The notes under the pieces: generated by a model
What the model saw: only the letters and a program-made list of their open reading frames with translations
Told to the model about the DNA's origin: nothing
Database searches by the model: none
Position numbers and translations under genes: made by a program
DNA from: CAXXOK01 sp963666755
Lineage (GTDB): Bacteria; Bacillota; Clostridia; Christensenellales; Aristaeellaceae
Assembly (NCBI GenBank): GCA_963666755.2
Contig: CAXXGW010000009.1
Span: 930,001 to 994,000, forward strand
Length of the DNA: 64,000 nucleotides
Reading direction: 5' to 3'
Shown here: piece after piece, positions 37,837 through 46,083 of the stretch
How the letters are laid out: the number at the start of each line of letters is the position of its first letter
Numbering within the stretch: the first letter of the stretch is position 1

Positions 37837-38478
37837 ATGCCACAGCAAACCGAAGCCGAGGGCATCCGGGAAACAATCCTGCAGGCCACAATGGTGTTGA
37901 TCCGGGAAGGCAGGGGAGACGCATCACAGATCACAACCCGCGCCATCGCGGCACGGGCCGGTGTGGCACCGGGACTGATTAACTATCATTTCCAGACGAA
38001 GGAAAACCTGATTACACAGTGTGTGCAGCGGATGATCCGGCAGGTGGTGGTGGGGTATCAGCCGCCTGTGATGGCGGGGGAGAGCGATCGACAACGCCTG
38101 TGCGTGTGGGCGTCGGGCGTATTTGCGTTTCTATTTGAAAACCCAGGGCTTTCTCGCCTCTCCATCCTGGCGGACCTGACGGCCGACGCGCCGCAGAGCA
38201 ATACGCGCGGTACAAGGCTGGGGTTGATGGGCGCAATGCAAACGGAGGTTTTACCTGAAAACCGCCCGCTGCTTGCGTTTTTACTGGTGTGCGCGATGCA
38301 GTGCGCCTTCCTGTGCCCTGCCGGTACCACAGAGGCATTGGGCATGCCGCTGCAAACGGTGCAGGAGCGAAACGCGTGGGTGGAGCGCGTGGTGGATGCC
38401 CTCTGGTACGGCCTTGCGGCGCAAAGCGGTGCGAAACAGGAAATCTTGCCGGAGCAGAAAAGGGGAGAAGAAGCATGA
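37837..38478 (+). CDS. TetR/AcrR family transcriptional regulator
   Basis: A 213-residue repressor. The N-terminal helix-turn-helix region reads TRAIAARAGVAPGLINYHFQTKENL (about residues 37-61). The C-terminal ligand domain is not like any subfamily I can name. ATG 37837 is chosen because GAGAGG lies nine bases upstream; the ATG at 37828 directly abuts it. It overlaps the following membrane-protein gene by four bases, so it probably controls that gene and itself. Confidence 0.88.
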   Translation: MPQQTEAEGIRETILQATMVLIREGRGDASQITTRAIAARAGVAPGLINYHFQTKENLITQCVQRMIRQVVVGYQPPVMAGESDRQRLCVWASGVFAFLFENPGLSRLSILADLTADAPQSNTRGTRLGLMGAMQTEVLPENRPLLAFLLVCAMQCAFLCPAGTTEALGMPLQTVQERNAWVERVVDALWYGLAAQSGAKQEILPEQKRGEEA

Positions 38479-39107
38479 ACCGTTTATTAGGGAAGATCGG
38501 CTCGTTTACATGCCTGGCGGGCGTACTGGGGTTTGCGCTCAGCATGCTGTGTGGCAGCAACAACGGCTCCTACCTGACCAGTCTCTTCATCGCGCTGGGG
38601 TATGGGCTGTTTACCTGCGCGCTGGTGCAAACCGCTACGGCGGATAAACGCGTCGCCGGGTTTGCGGCGGTTATGTTTGCCTGCGTCTATATCACGTTGG
38701 CGCTGATGGTATATTTCGCGCAGCTGACCGCCGTACGGCTGGATGCGCTGGATGCGCAGGCCCGCGCCGTGCTGGATTACCAGACCTTCGGCCTGTATTT
38801 CAGTTACGATCTGCTGGGCTATGCCATGATGGCGCTTTCGACGTTCTTTGCCGGGCTGGCCCTTACCCCGCAGACGGTCGGCGACAAATGGCTGAAAGGA
38901 CTGCTGCTGGCGCACGGCGCTTTTTTCCCGATCTGCCTTGTGATGCCGATGCTGGGCCTGTTCCGCAGCGGCGCCCCGGGGATGGAGTGGATCGGTACGG
39001 CGTTGCTGCTGTTCTGGTGCGCTTACTTTACCCCGGTCTGCCTGCTGGCGGCCAATGCCTGCCGTCGGATTCCCGATGGGCGGGCGGAACCCGGGGCTGG
39101 CGCATAA
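38475..39107 (+). CDS. Six-helix membrane protein of unknown function, TetR-coupled
   Basis: A 210-residue hydrophobic protein with six predicted helices, no signal peptide and no recognised family motif. It starts within the tetR stop (ATGA), so expression is coupled. Gene pairs of this type often encode a drug- or lipid-responsive membrane protein controlled by its own repressor, but this is inference only. The C-terminal tail is short and rich in Gly, Ala and Pro. A strong terminator follows. Confidence 0.65.
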   Translation: MNRLLGKIGSFTCLAGVLGFALSMLCGSNNGSYLTSLFIALGYGLFTCALVQTATADKRVAGFAAVMFACVYITLALMVYFAQLTAVRLDALDAQARAVLDYQTFGLYFSYDLLGYAMMALSTFFAGLALTPQTVGDKWLKGLLLAHGAFFPICLVMPMLGLFRSGAPGMEWIGTALLLFWCAYFTPVCLLAANACRRIPDGRAEPGAGA

Positions 39108-39140
39108 AATATTTGGTCAGTAATAGTCAGAAACGTAAGA

Positions 39141-39166
39141 AACCCTTTGCAACATAAGGGTTTTTT
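39141..39166 (+). terminator. Intrinsic terminator of the TetR operon
   Basis: AACCCTT pairs with AAGGGTT and runs into TTTTTT; about 35 bases after the stop. Confidence 0.8.
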
Positions 39167-39203
39167 AATTATGAACAAATGTTGAATTCGCCCTCGGATA
39201 CGC

Positions 39204-39232
39204 TTGACAAAACCATCAAACAGGCATATGAT
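39204..39232 (+). promoter_or_regulatory. Sigma-A promoter of the heat-shock operon
   Basis: Perfect TTGACA (39204-39209), a 17-base spacer and TATGAT (39227-39232), immediately upstream of the CIRCE element. Confidence 0.88.
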
Positions 39233-39241
39233 ATGACCATG

Positions 39242-39268
39242 TTAGCACTCACGTTAAACGAGTGCTAA
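39242..39268. promoter_or_regulatory. CIRCE element (HrcA operator)
   Basis: TTAGCACTC, nine bases, GAGTGCTAA: both arms match the consensus without mismatch. It begins ten bases after the -10, so HrcA bound here would block transcription start. It controls hrcA-grpE-dnaK-dnaJ and the downstream genes. Confidence 0.98.
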
Positions 39269-39315
39269 CAATACCACAAACAGAAACCCCGACTACCGAA
39301 CGAGGAGGTGATGGC

Positions 39316-40344
39316 ATGTCGATGGACGCGCGGAAATTCCGCATTTTACAGGCGATTATCGACGACTATATTTTAACCGCCATCCCGGTCGGCAGCCGCA
39401 CCATTTCCAAGAAATACGAGATGGGGCTGAGCTCCGCCACCATCCGCAATGAGATGAGCGATCTGGAAGAACTGGGCTATCTGGATCAGCCCCACGTGAG
39501 TGCGGGGCGCGTGCCCAGCGCCAAGGCTTACCGCCTGTATGTGGATCAGCTGCTGCAGTCGGGCCGCATCCATGCCGACGATGTGGAGAGCATTCGCGCG
39601 CATTTCAGCGAGCGAACCGCCAAGATGGAAGATGTGATCAACCGCGCGGCACAGGTGCTCAGCTCCGTAACGCATTACACGTCGCTTGTGCTCAGCCCCA
39701 AAGGCGGCGACCTGACGCTTAGAACCCTGCAGCTGGTGCCGGTTACCACCAACACCGCGCTGCTGGTAATCGTCACGGACAGCGGTATCGTGCGCGACAG
39801 CGTGATCCATGTGGACAGCGATCTGGATGCCGACGCGCTGTACGGCATCAGCCGGATGCTTACCGAGCACCTCAGCGGGCACACGATGTCCGAAGCGCAG
39901 GAATTGCTCCGTTCGCTCCGGCGGGATATGGCGGATAAGCGGGCGGTGCTCGGCGGCGTAAGCGAGCTGGTAGCCGACGTGCAAAACCAGCAGCTTAAAG
40001 CCAAGCTCGCCTTCGGCGGCACCAGCAACATCCTTAGTTTTCCGGAATATAACGATGTGGAAAAGGCACGCACCTTCCTTTCGCTGCTGGAAACCAAGGA
40101 TACGCTGCTGCAGCTGTTGGAGCAGCATCAGAGCCTCGCCTTTACCGTGCGCATCGGCCCGGAAACAGGCGTGCCGGAGTTGCAGGACTGTTCGCTGGTG
40201 ACCGCGACCTATTCCCTTGGGGATCGGACGCACGGCACCATCGGCATCCTCGGCCCCACCCGCATGCAGTACGGCCGGGTGCTCGGCGTCCTCAGCGCCA
40301 TGGGCGAACAGCTCACACGCCTGTTCACGCAGGATAAGGAGTGA
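39316..40344 (+). CDS. hrcA: Heat-inducible transcription repressor HrcA
   Basis: A 342-residue repressor that binds CIRCE and depends on GroE for activity. The N-terminal winged helix contains GSRTISKKYEMGLSSATIRNEMSDLEELGYL, and the C-terminal domain ends with the family block TYSLGDRTHGTIGILGPTRMQY. The ATG at 39316 lies five bases after GGAGGTG; the GTG at 39262, which would extend the frame into CIRCE itself, is not used. First gene of the operon it represses. Confidence 0.97.
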   Translation: MSMDARKFRILQAIIDDYILTAIPVGSRTISKKYEMGLSSATIRNEMSDLEELGYLDQPHVSAGRVPSAKAYRLYVDQLLQSGRIHADDVESIRAHFSERTAKMEDVINRAAQVLSSVTHYTSLVLSPKGGDLTLRTLQLVPVTTNTALLVIVTDSGIVRDSVIHVDSDLDADALYGISRMLTEHLSGHTMSEAQELLRSLRRDMADKRAVLGGVSELVADVQNQQLKAKLAFGGTSNILSFPEYNDVEKARTFLSLLETKDTLLQLLEQHQSLAFTVRIGPETGVPELQDCSLVTATYSLGDRTHGTIGILGPTRMQYGRVLGVLSAMGEQLTRLFTQDKE

Positions 40345-40349
40345 CAGCA

Positions 40350-41042
40350 ATGGCCGCAAGAAAGAAAACCCGTCAGAATGGGGGAAAACGACCCACTATG
40401 CAGCCCGAACCAAACAAGAAGACGCAGGAACCCCAAACCACAGACCCTGTCTCCAAAGCCGCCGAAGCGGAACGGCAGGAAGCGCTGGACGCAATGGCCG
40501 GTGAGCTGGAAGCCGCCGCCTGCAGCCCGGAGGATGCGCTGGAGGCCGAACAGGCCGACGCGCAGGCGCAAACCGTCGCCAACGAACTGGCCGACGCGCT
40601 GGCTGCCGCCAACAGCCGCGCAGACGAATACCTGACCCTGGCCCAGCGTGTGCAGGCCGATTTTGACAACTACCGCAAGCGCAACCAGAACGTGCGCAGC
40701 GAAGCCTTCGAAGACGGCGCCAGAGCGTTCATTGCCACCCTTTTGCCGGTGCTGGACAATCTGGAGCGCGCGCTGACCGTGGCGGAGGGCACAAACGATA
40801 AAGCCCTGCGCGACGGCGTGGAGATGGTCCGCCGCCAACTGGCGGAGGTGATCGCCAAACGCGGTGTCACCCCCATCGACCGCAAGGGGGAGCCGTTTGA
40901 CCCCAATCTGGAAAACGCAGTGATGCAGGGAAGCCCCGAGGACGGAGAACCCGGCACCGTCTGCGAGGTGTTCCAGAAGGGCTATCAGATGGGCGGCTGC
41001 GTGCTGCGCCACGCGATGGTCAAAGTCGTGCCGCAGGATTAG
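40350..41042 (+). CDS. grpE: Nucleotide exchange factor GrpE
   Basis: A 230-residue co-chaperone that releases ADP from DnaK. A long acidic Ala/Glu/Gln-rich N-terminal segment (to about residue 90) precedes the coiled coil (RVQADFDNYRKRNQ) and the beta domain ending GYQMGGCVLRHAMVKVV. The acidic linker is longer than usual. ATG 40350 follows AAGGAG by eight bases, five bases after the hrcA stop. Confidence 0.95.
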   Translation: MAARKKTRQNGGKRPTMQPEPNKKTQEPQTTDPVSKAAEAERQEALDAMAGELEAAACSPEDALEAEQADAQAQTVANELADALAAANSRADEYLTLAQRVQADFDNYRKRNQNVRSEAFEDGARAFIATLLPVLDNLERALTVAEGTNDKALRDGVEMVRRQLAEVIAKRGVTPIDRKGEPFDPNLENAVMQGSPEDGEPGTVCEVFQKGYQMGGCVLRHAMVKVVPQD

Positions 41043-41141
41043 GCGCGCATCCGCACACCGGCAGGGGAGAAGGCTCCCTGAGCATATACCGGACCCAAAT
41101 AGACAACATCGAATGTGTAAGCATTTAGAGGAGGAACCATT

Positions 41142-42974
41142 ATGAGCAAGATTATCGGCATTGACCTTGGCACTACCAACAGCTGCGTCGCCGTGCTGGA
41201 AGGCGGCGAACCCGTTGTGATCCCCAATGCGGAAGGCGCGCGTACCACCCCTTCCGTTGTGGCTTTTACCAAGGACGGCGAGCGTCTGGTCGGCCAGATC
41301 GCCAAGCGTCAGGCTGTAACCAACCCCGACCGTACCGTCATTTCCATCAAGCGTGAAATGGGCACCAACCATAAGGTGAGCATCGACGGCAAGAGCTACA
41401 CCCCGCAGGAAATCAGCGCGATGATCCTGCAAAAGCTCAAGACTGACGCCGAAGCTTATCTGGGCGAAAAAGTGACGCAGGCGGTCATCACCGTTCCGGC
41501 CTATTTCAGCGACAGCCAGCGTCAGGCCACCAAGGACGCGGGCCGTATCGCAGGTCTGGAAGTACTGCGCATCATCAATGAGCCGACGGCAGCTTCGCTG
41601 GCCTACGGTCTGGACAAGCAGGGCTCCCAGAAGATCCTTGTGTACGATCTGGGTGGCGGCACGTTCGACGTGAGCCTGCTGGAAATTGGCGACGGCGTGT
41701 TCGAAGTGCTGGCCACCAACGGTAACAACCGTCTGGGCGGCGATGATTTCGACGACCGTGTGATCAACTGGATCGTGGATAACTTCAAGAAGGAAAACGG
41801 CATCGACCTCAAGCAGGATAAGATGGCCTACCAGCGCCTGAAAGAGGCGGCGGAGAAGGCGAAGATCGACCTTTCCGGCGTGATGAGCACCAACATTAAC
41901 CTTCCCTTCATCACCAGCGACCAGAACGGCCCCAAGCATCTGGACATGACGCTGACCCGCGCCAAGTTTGACGAGCTGACCGCCGACCTGGTGGCGATGA
42001 CCATCGACCCGATGACCAAGGCCCTTAAGGATGCGAACCTGACCTCCGAGCAGATCGACAAGGTCATCCTCGTGGGCGGCTCCACCCGTATCCCCGCGGT
42101 ACAGGCGGCAGTCAAGAAGATCACCAACAAGGAGCCCTTCAAGGGCATCAACCCCGATGAGTGCGTGGCAGTAGGCGCGGCCATCCAGGGCGGCGTGCTG
42201 GGCGGCGAAGTCAAGGACGTTCTGCTTCTGGACGTAACGCCTCTTTCGCTGGGTCTGGAAACCGAAGGCCACATCTTTACCCGCCTGATCGACCGCAACA
42301 CCACCATCCCCACCACCAAATCGCAGGTGTTCAGCACCGCGGCGGATGGGCAGACCACTGTGGAAATCCATGTGCTGCAGGGCGAGCGCCCCATGGCGTT
42401 CGATAACAAATCCCTGGGCCGCTTCCAGCTGACGGGCATCCCGCCCGCGCCCCGCGGCGTGCCGCAGATTGAGGTTACGTTCAGCATCGACCGCAACGGC
42501 ATCGTGAATGTATCCGCCAAGGATAAGGGCACCGGCAACGAGCAGAAGATCACCATCACGGCCTCCACCAACATGTCGGAGGACGAGATTCAGAAGCGCG
42601 TGAAGGAAGCCGAGCAGTACGCCGAAGAGGACAAGAAGCGCAAGGACGAGGTGGAAACCCTCAACCGTGCCGACAGCATGATTTACGAGCTGGAAAAGCA
42701 GCTGCGTGACAACGAGAGCAAGCTGAGCGCCGAGGACAAGAGCACCGTGGAAACCGAAATCGCGGAGTTCAAGAAAGTGCGCGAGACCAACGACGCCGAG
42801 CAGATCAAGACGGCGATGGAAGCCATGGCGCAGAAGGTGTACGCAGTGTTCGGCAAGCTTTACCAGCAGCAGGAGGGCGCGCCCGATATGGGCGGCGGCT
42901 CCGATGCCGGTACGGACGCCGGCCCCACCCAGAATGACGATGGCACCGTGAATACCGATTACGAAGTGAAGTAA
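41142..42974 (+). CDS. dnaK: Chaperone DnaK (Hsp70)
   Basis: A 610-residue ATPase chaperone. The N-terminal IGIDLGTTNSCVAV, the second phosphate loop VYDLGGGTFDVSLLE and the VGGSTRIPAVQ motif of the ATPase domain are all present. The substrate domain begins after LLLDVTPLSLGLE, and a C-terminal lid ends in an acidic tail. It lies in the conserved order after grpE, with GAGGAGG before the ATG. Confidence 0.98.
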   Translation: MSKIIGIDLGTTNSCVAVLEGGEPVVIPNAEGARTTPSVVAFTKDGERLVGQIAKRQAVTNPDRTVISIKREMGTNHKVSIDGKSYTPQEISAMILQKLKTDAEAYLGEKVTQAVITVPAYFSDSQRQATKDAGRIAGLEVLRIINEPTAASLAYGLDKQGSQKILVYDLGGGTFDVSLLEIGDGVFEVLATNGNNRLGGDDFDDRVINWIVDNFKKENGIDLKQDKMAYQRLKEAAEKAKIDLSGVMSTNINLPFITSDQNGPKHLDMTLTRAKFDELTADLVAMTIDPMTKALKDANLTSEQIDKVILVGGSTRIPAVQAAVKKITNKEPFKGINPDECVAVGAAIQGGVLGGEVKDVLLLDVTPLSLGLETEGHIFTRLIDRNTTIPTTKSQVFSTAADGQTTVEIHVLQGERPMAFDNKSLGRFQLTGIPPAPRGVPQIEVTFSIDRNGIVNVSAKDKGTGNEQKITITASTNMSEDEIQKRVKEAEQYAEEDKKRKDEVETLNRADSMIYELEKQLRDNESKLSAEDKSTVETEIAEFKKVRETNDAEQIKTAMEAMAQKVYAVFGKLYQQQEGAPDMGGGSDAGTDAGPTQNDDGTVNTDYEVK

Positions 42975-42975
42975 A

Positions 42976-43043
42976 GCCCCGCGTGGCCACTTCACAATCG
43001 CCTCGGCGGGGGTGCGGAGTTCGCCTCCGCGCCACGCCGGGGC
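42976..43043 (+). other. Hairpin in the dnaK-dnaJ gap
   Basis: GCCCCG-CGTGGC (42976-42987) pairs with GCCACG-CCGGGGC (43031-43043), 12 bp with one bulged base, around an internal segment with further pairing. It could stabilise dnaK mRNA or reduce read-through to dnaJ; the gap of 183 bases is long for this operon. Confidence 0.55.
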
Positions 43044-43157
43044 GTTTCGCAAGCCATGCCCCGGCAAGGGGCGTGAACCGGACCGGCGCACGCAGCGCGG
43101 GCCGCCGGTTCGATTTACCCGGCCGTATCAGCGCCGGGCCATAAAGTAGGTGAGCAT

Positions 43158-44276
43158 TTGGCTAAACGGGATTATTACGAGGTGCTCGGGGTGCCCAAGA
43201 CGGCCACCGACGCCGAGATCAAAACCGCATACCGCAAGAAAGCCAAGGAATGCCATCCGGACCTGCACCAGAACGACCACTCCGCCGAGGAGCGGTTCAA
43301 GGAGCTGAACGAAGCCAACGAGGTGCTCAGCGACCCGGACAAACGGTCGCGGTACGATCAGTTTGGCTTTGACGGCCCGCCGATGCAGGGCTTTGGCGGC
43401 GGTTCCGGCGGCGTCGATTTTAACGGCTTCGGCGACCTCGGCAGCATTTTCGATTCCTTTTTCGGCGGCGGGATGGGCGGCGCAACCCGGCGCTCCGGCC
43501 CTTCACAGGGCGACGATCTGCGCCACGATATTACCATTACCTTTGAAGAGGCGGCCTTCGGCTGCCAGAAAACCTTCGAGTTCATGCGCAACGAAAATTG
43601 CGCCACCTGCGGTGGCAGCGGCGCCAAGCCCGGCACCACCGCGCAAACTTGCCCCACCTGTAAGGGCGCGGGGCAAATTCGGCAGGGCGGCGGCTTTATG
43701 GTAACGGTACGCACCTGCCCCACCTGCCATGGCGAAGGCAAGATTGTGCGCGATAAGTGCGCCGATTGTCAGGGCACAGGCCATGTGCGCAAGCGCCGTA
43801 CCGCGACGGTCAAAATTCCGGCGGGCATCGACAACGGCCAGACCATCGTCATGAGCGGGCAGGGCGAGCCGGGGCCGCACGGTGGGCCGAACGGCGATCT
43901 GTACATCCGCGTGACGGTACGGCCGCATAAGCTGTTCCAACGCGACGGGACTACGCTGCGGCTGGACTACCCCATCACGATTTCGCAGGCGGCGCTGGGC
44001 GCGGATGTGGACATCCCCACCCTCAAGCAGCCGGTGAAATACCGCATCCCCGAAGGGACGCAGAACGATGCGGAATTCCGCCTGAAGGGTTACGGCATCG
44101 CAAACCTGCGGGGCGGAGGCGCGGGCGATCTGCTGGTGCACGTGCGGGTAGAGGTACCCAAACGCCTCAACGAAAAGCAAAAGGAACTCCTCAAAAAGCT
44201 GGAGGAGAGCCTGACCGGCAAGGAGTACGAGGCTAAGAAGAACTTTCTGGACAAGGTGAAGAGCCTGTTCAATTAA
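43158..44276 (+). CDS. dnaJ: Chaperone DnaJ (Hsp40)
   Basis: A 372-residue type A J-protein that stimulates DnaK ATPase. The J domain contains the HPD in CHPDLH (about 33-38), then a Gly/Phe-rich linker, then a zinc domain with four CxxCxGxG-like repeats (CATCGGSG, CPTCKGAG, CPTCHGEG, CADCQGTG), and the C-terminal substrate domain. It begins with TTG at 43158, giving MAKRDYYEVLG as in relatives; the ribosome-binding site (AGGTGAG) is close, so translation may be weak. Confidence 0.96.
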   Translation: MAKRDYYEVLGVPKTATDAEIKTAYRKKAKECHPDLHQNDHSAEERFKELNEANEVLSDPDKRSRYDQFGFDGPPMQGFGGGSGGVDFNGFGDLGSIFDSFFGGGMGGATRRSGPSQGDDLRHDITITFEEAAFGCQKTFEFMRNENCATCGGSGAKPGTTAQTCPTCKGAGQIRQGGGFMVTVRTCPTCHGEGKIVRDKCADCQGTGHVRKRRTATVKIPAGIDNGQTIVMSGQGEPGPHGGPNGDLYIRVTVRPHKLFQRDGTTLRLDYPITISQAALGADVDIPTLKQPVKYRIPEGTQNDAEFRLKGYGIANLRGGGAGDLLVHVRVEVPKRLNEKQKELLKKLEESLTGKEYEAKKNFLDKVKSLFN

Positions 44277-44382
44277 CCCCACAGGCGGGCCTCTTGCACA
44301 GGCCCGCCTGCTGTGGTATGCTGCGGTCGTTGCGGAACCCCCGGAAGAAAACCGCAACCGTAAATTGGAGGAGGAACGCCGG

Positions 44383-45336
44383 ATGCAATGGTGCGAGGCG
44401 ATTGTGCATACAACGACGGCCGGGAGTGATCTGGTCAGCGACGGGATGGTGCGCTGCGGCGCGGTGGGCACCGAGATTGTGGATCGGGCCGATGTGCCGG
44501 ACCCGTCCAAGCCGGGCGTCTACTGGGAGCTGTACGACCCCGCCATGCTGGCCGCGATGCCGGAGGATGTGCTGGTCAAGGGCTGGTTTGCGCAGGACGA
44601 GCATACGCATGACAGGCTGGCCGACCTGCGCGGGCAGTTGCAGCTGCTGGCCGCGGACGCGGTAATGCCGCTGGGGCCGCTTACGCTGGAGCTGAGCGAT
44701 GTGGCCGATGAGGATTGGGCTGAAAACTGGAAGCAGTATTACAAGCCTTTTCGCGTCGGCAGTCGACTGGTTGTTAAGCCGAGCTGGGAGCCGTATGCCC
44801 CCAAGGCGGATGATCTGGTGGTGGAGCTCGATCCCGGCATGGCTTTTGGTACCGGCACGCATGAAACGACCCATATGTGTATGGAACTGCTGGAAACCTA
44901 CCTGCAGCCCGGCATGCGGGTGATGGATGTGGGCACGGGCAGCGGCATTCTGGCCATTGCGGCGGCCAAGCTGGGCGCGCCGGCTGTGCTCGCGGTGGAT
45001 ATCGACCCGGCGGCGGTCAAGGTGGCAACGGAAAACGTTGCCCACAACGCCGTGCAGGGGCAGGTGCGCGTGGTGCAGGGAGATCTGGTCAACGGCGAGA
45101 CGATGCCCTGCGATCTGGCAGTAGCCAATATTGTCGCGGATGCAATCCGCATGCTTTGCGGGCCTCTCACGCGTCATCTGCAACCGGGCGGGTTGTTTGT
45201 GTGCTCCGGGATCATCCGCGAGCGCGAGGCGGATGTGCAGGCGGCGCTGGACGCGGCGGGATACCTGCCGGTCGGCCGCCTGACGCAGGGGGAATGGGTC
45301 GCGCTTTGCGTGCGCGCCGGAGCCGCCCGTGCATAG
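44383..45336 (+). CDS. prmA: Ribosomal protein L11 methyltransferase
   Basis: A 317-residue SAM-dependent enzyme methylating bL11. The SAM-binding MDVGTGSGILAIAAAKLG and the NIVADAI catalytic-loop region (NPPY-like in other families) are present, after an N-terminal L11-recognition domain. The start is ATG 44383, preceded by GGAGGAGG at seven bases. The stop overlaps rsmE by eight bases. The prmA-rsmE-mtaB order after dnaJ is common in Firmicutes. Confidence 0.94.
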   Translation: MQWCEAIVHTTTAGSDLVSDGMVRCGAVGTEIVDRADVPDPSKPGVYWELYDPAMLAAMPEDVLVKGWFAQDEHTHDRLADLRGQLQLLAADAVMPLGPLTLELSDVADEDWAENWKQYYKPFRVGSRLVVKPSWEPYAPKADDLVVELDPGMAFGTGTHETTHMCMELLETYLQPGMRVMDVGTGSGILAIAAAKLGAPAVLAVDIDPAAVKVATENVAHNAVQGQVRVVQGDLVNGETMPCDLAVANIVADAIRMLCGPLTRHLQPGGLFVCSGIIREREADVQAALDAAGYLPVGRLTQGEWVALCVRAGAARA

Positions 45337-46081
45337 GTGTTGGTTAGGGGAGATCGGCCTTCTGGAAGCGGGCGGGTGTATCACGCTATCCGCACAGGAA
45401 AGCGCGCATGTGGCGCGCGTGCTGCGCATGCACCCCGGCGACGCGGTGCAGCTGATTGCCGCAGAAGCCCTCTATGCGGGCACGCTTGAAAATGTGGACT
45501 TGCAGGCGACCACCGTGCGGGTGCTGGAGCGCCTGCCCGCGCCGGAATGCGAAACCCACGTCACACTGGTGCAGGGGCTGCCAAAGCTGGATAAGTTGGA
45601 AACGGTGATCCAGAAGGCGACGGAACTGGGCGTGTGGGACGTGATGCCTGTGGCGATGGAGCGTTCCGTCGCCCGTGTGGAGGGGAACGAGACCCACAAG
45701 CGCGAGCGCTGGGAGCGCATCGTGCTGGAAGCCGCCAAGCAGAGTGGGCGCGCGCATGTGCCGCAGGTGCACGCGGTGCGCAGCCTGCCGCAAACCTTAC
45801 AGCTTCTGGAACAGGGCGGCTATGATGCGGTCTACCTAGCTTGGGAGGAAGAGTGTGAACTGCGCCTGAGCGAAGCCTTGCGCCGCTTGCTTTTGCAAAC
45901 GCCCAAGCCGCGCGCGGTCGCCATCGTCATTGGCCCGGAGGGCGGCGTAACCCCGGCCGAGGCGGAGCAGCTTCGAGCCATTGGCGCCACCGCCGTAACG
46001 CTCGGCCCGCGCATACTGCGCACCGAAACCGCGGGCCTGTGTGCGCTGTCAGTTACCATGGGTGCGCTGGGGGAGATGTAA
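45329..46081 (+). CDS. rsmE: 16S rRNA m3U1498 methyltransferase
   Basis: A 250-residue SPOUT methyltransferase. The N-terminal PUA-like domain contains HVARVLRMHPGDAVQL. The trefoil-knot domain is recognised by LVQGLPKLDKLETVIQKATELGV and the C-terminal VIGPEGGVTPAEAEQL ... LGPRILRTETA. Length is typical. It overlaps prmA and ends two bases before the mtaB start. Confidence 0.95.
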   Translation: MHRCWLGEIGLLEAGGCITLSAQESAHVARVLRMHPGDAVQLIAAEALYAGTLENVDLQATTVRVLERLPAPECETHVTLVQGLPKLDKLETVIQKATELGVWDVMPVAMERSVARVEGNETHKRERWERIVLEAAKQSGRAHVPQVHAVRSLPQTLQLLEQGGYDAVYLAWEEECELRLSEALRRLLLQTPKPRAVAIVIGPEGGVTPAEAEQLRAIGATAVTLGPRILRTETAGLCALSVTMGALGEM

Positions 46082-46083
46082 AC

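Noticed and set aside
39262..39315. GTG start of hrcA at 39262
   Set aside because: It lies inside the CIRCE element; the ATG at 39316 has GGAGGTG at proper spacing and gives the normal N-terminus.
40209..43091. A 960-codon open frame antisense to hrcA, grpE and dnaK
   Set aside because: It crosses three certain genes on the other strand, with no ribosome-binding site or recognisable domain.
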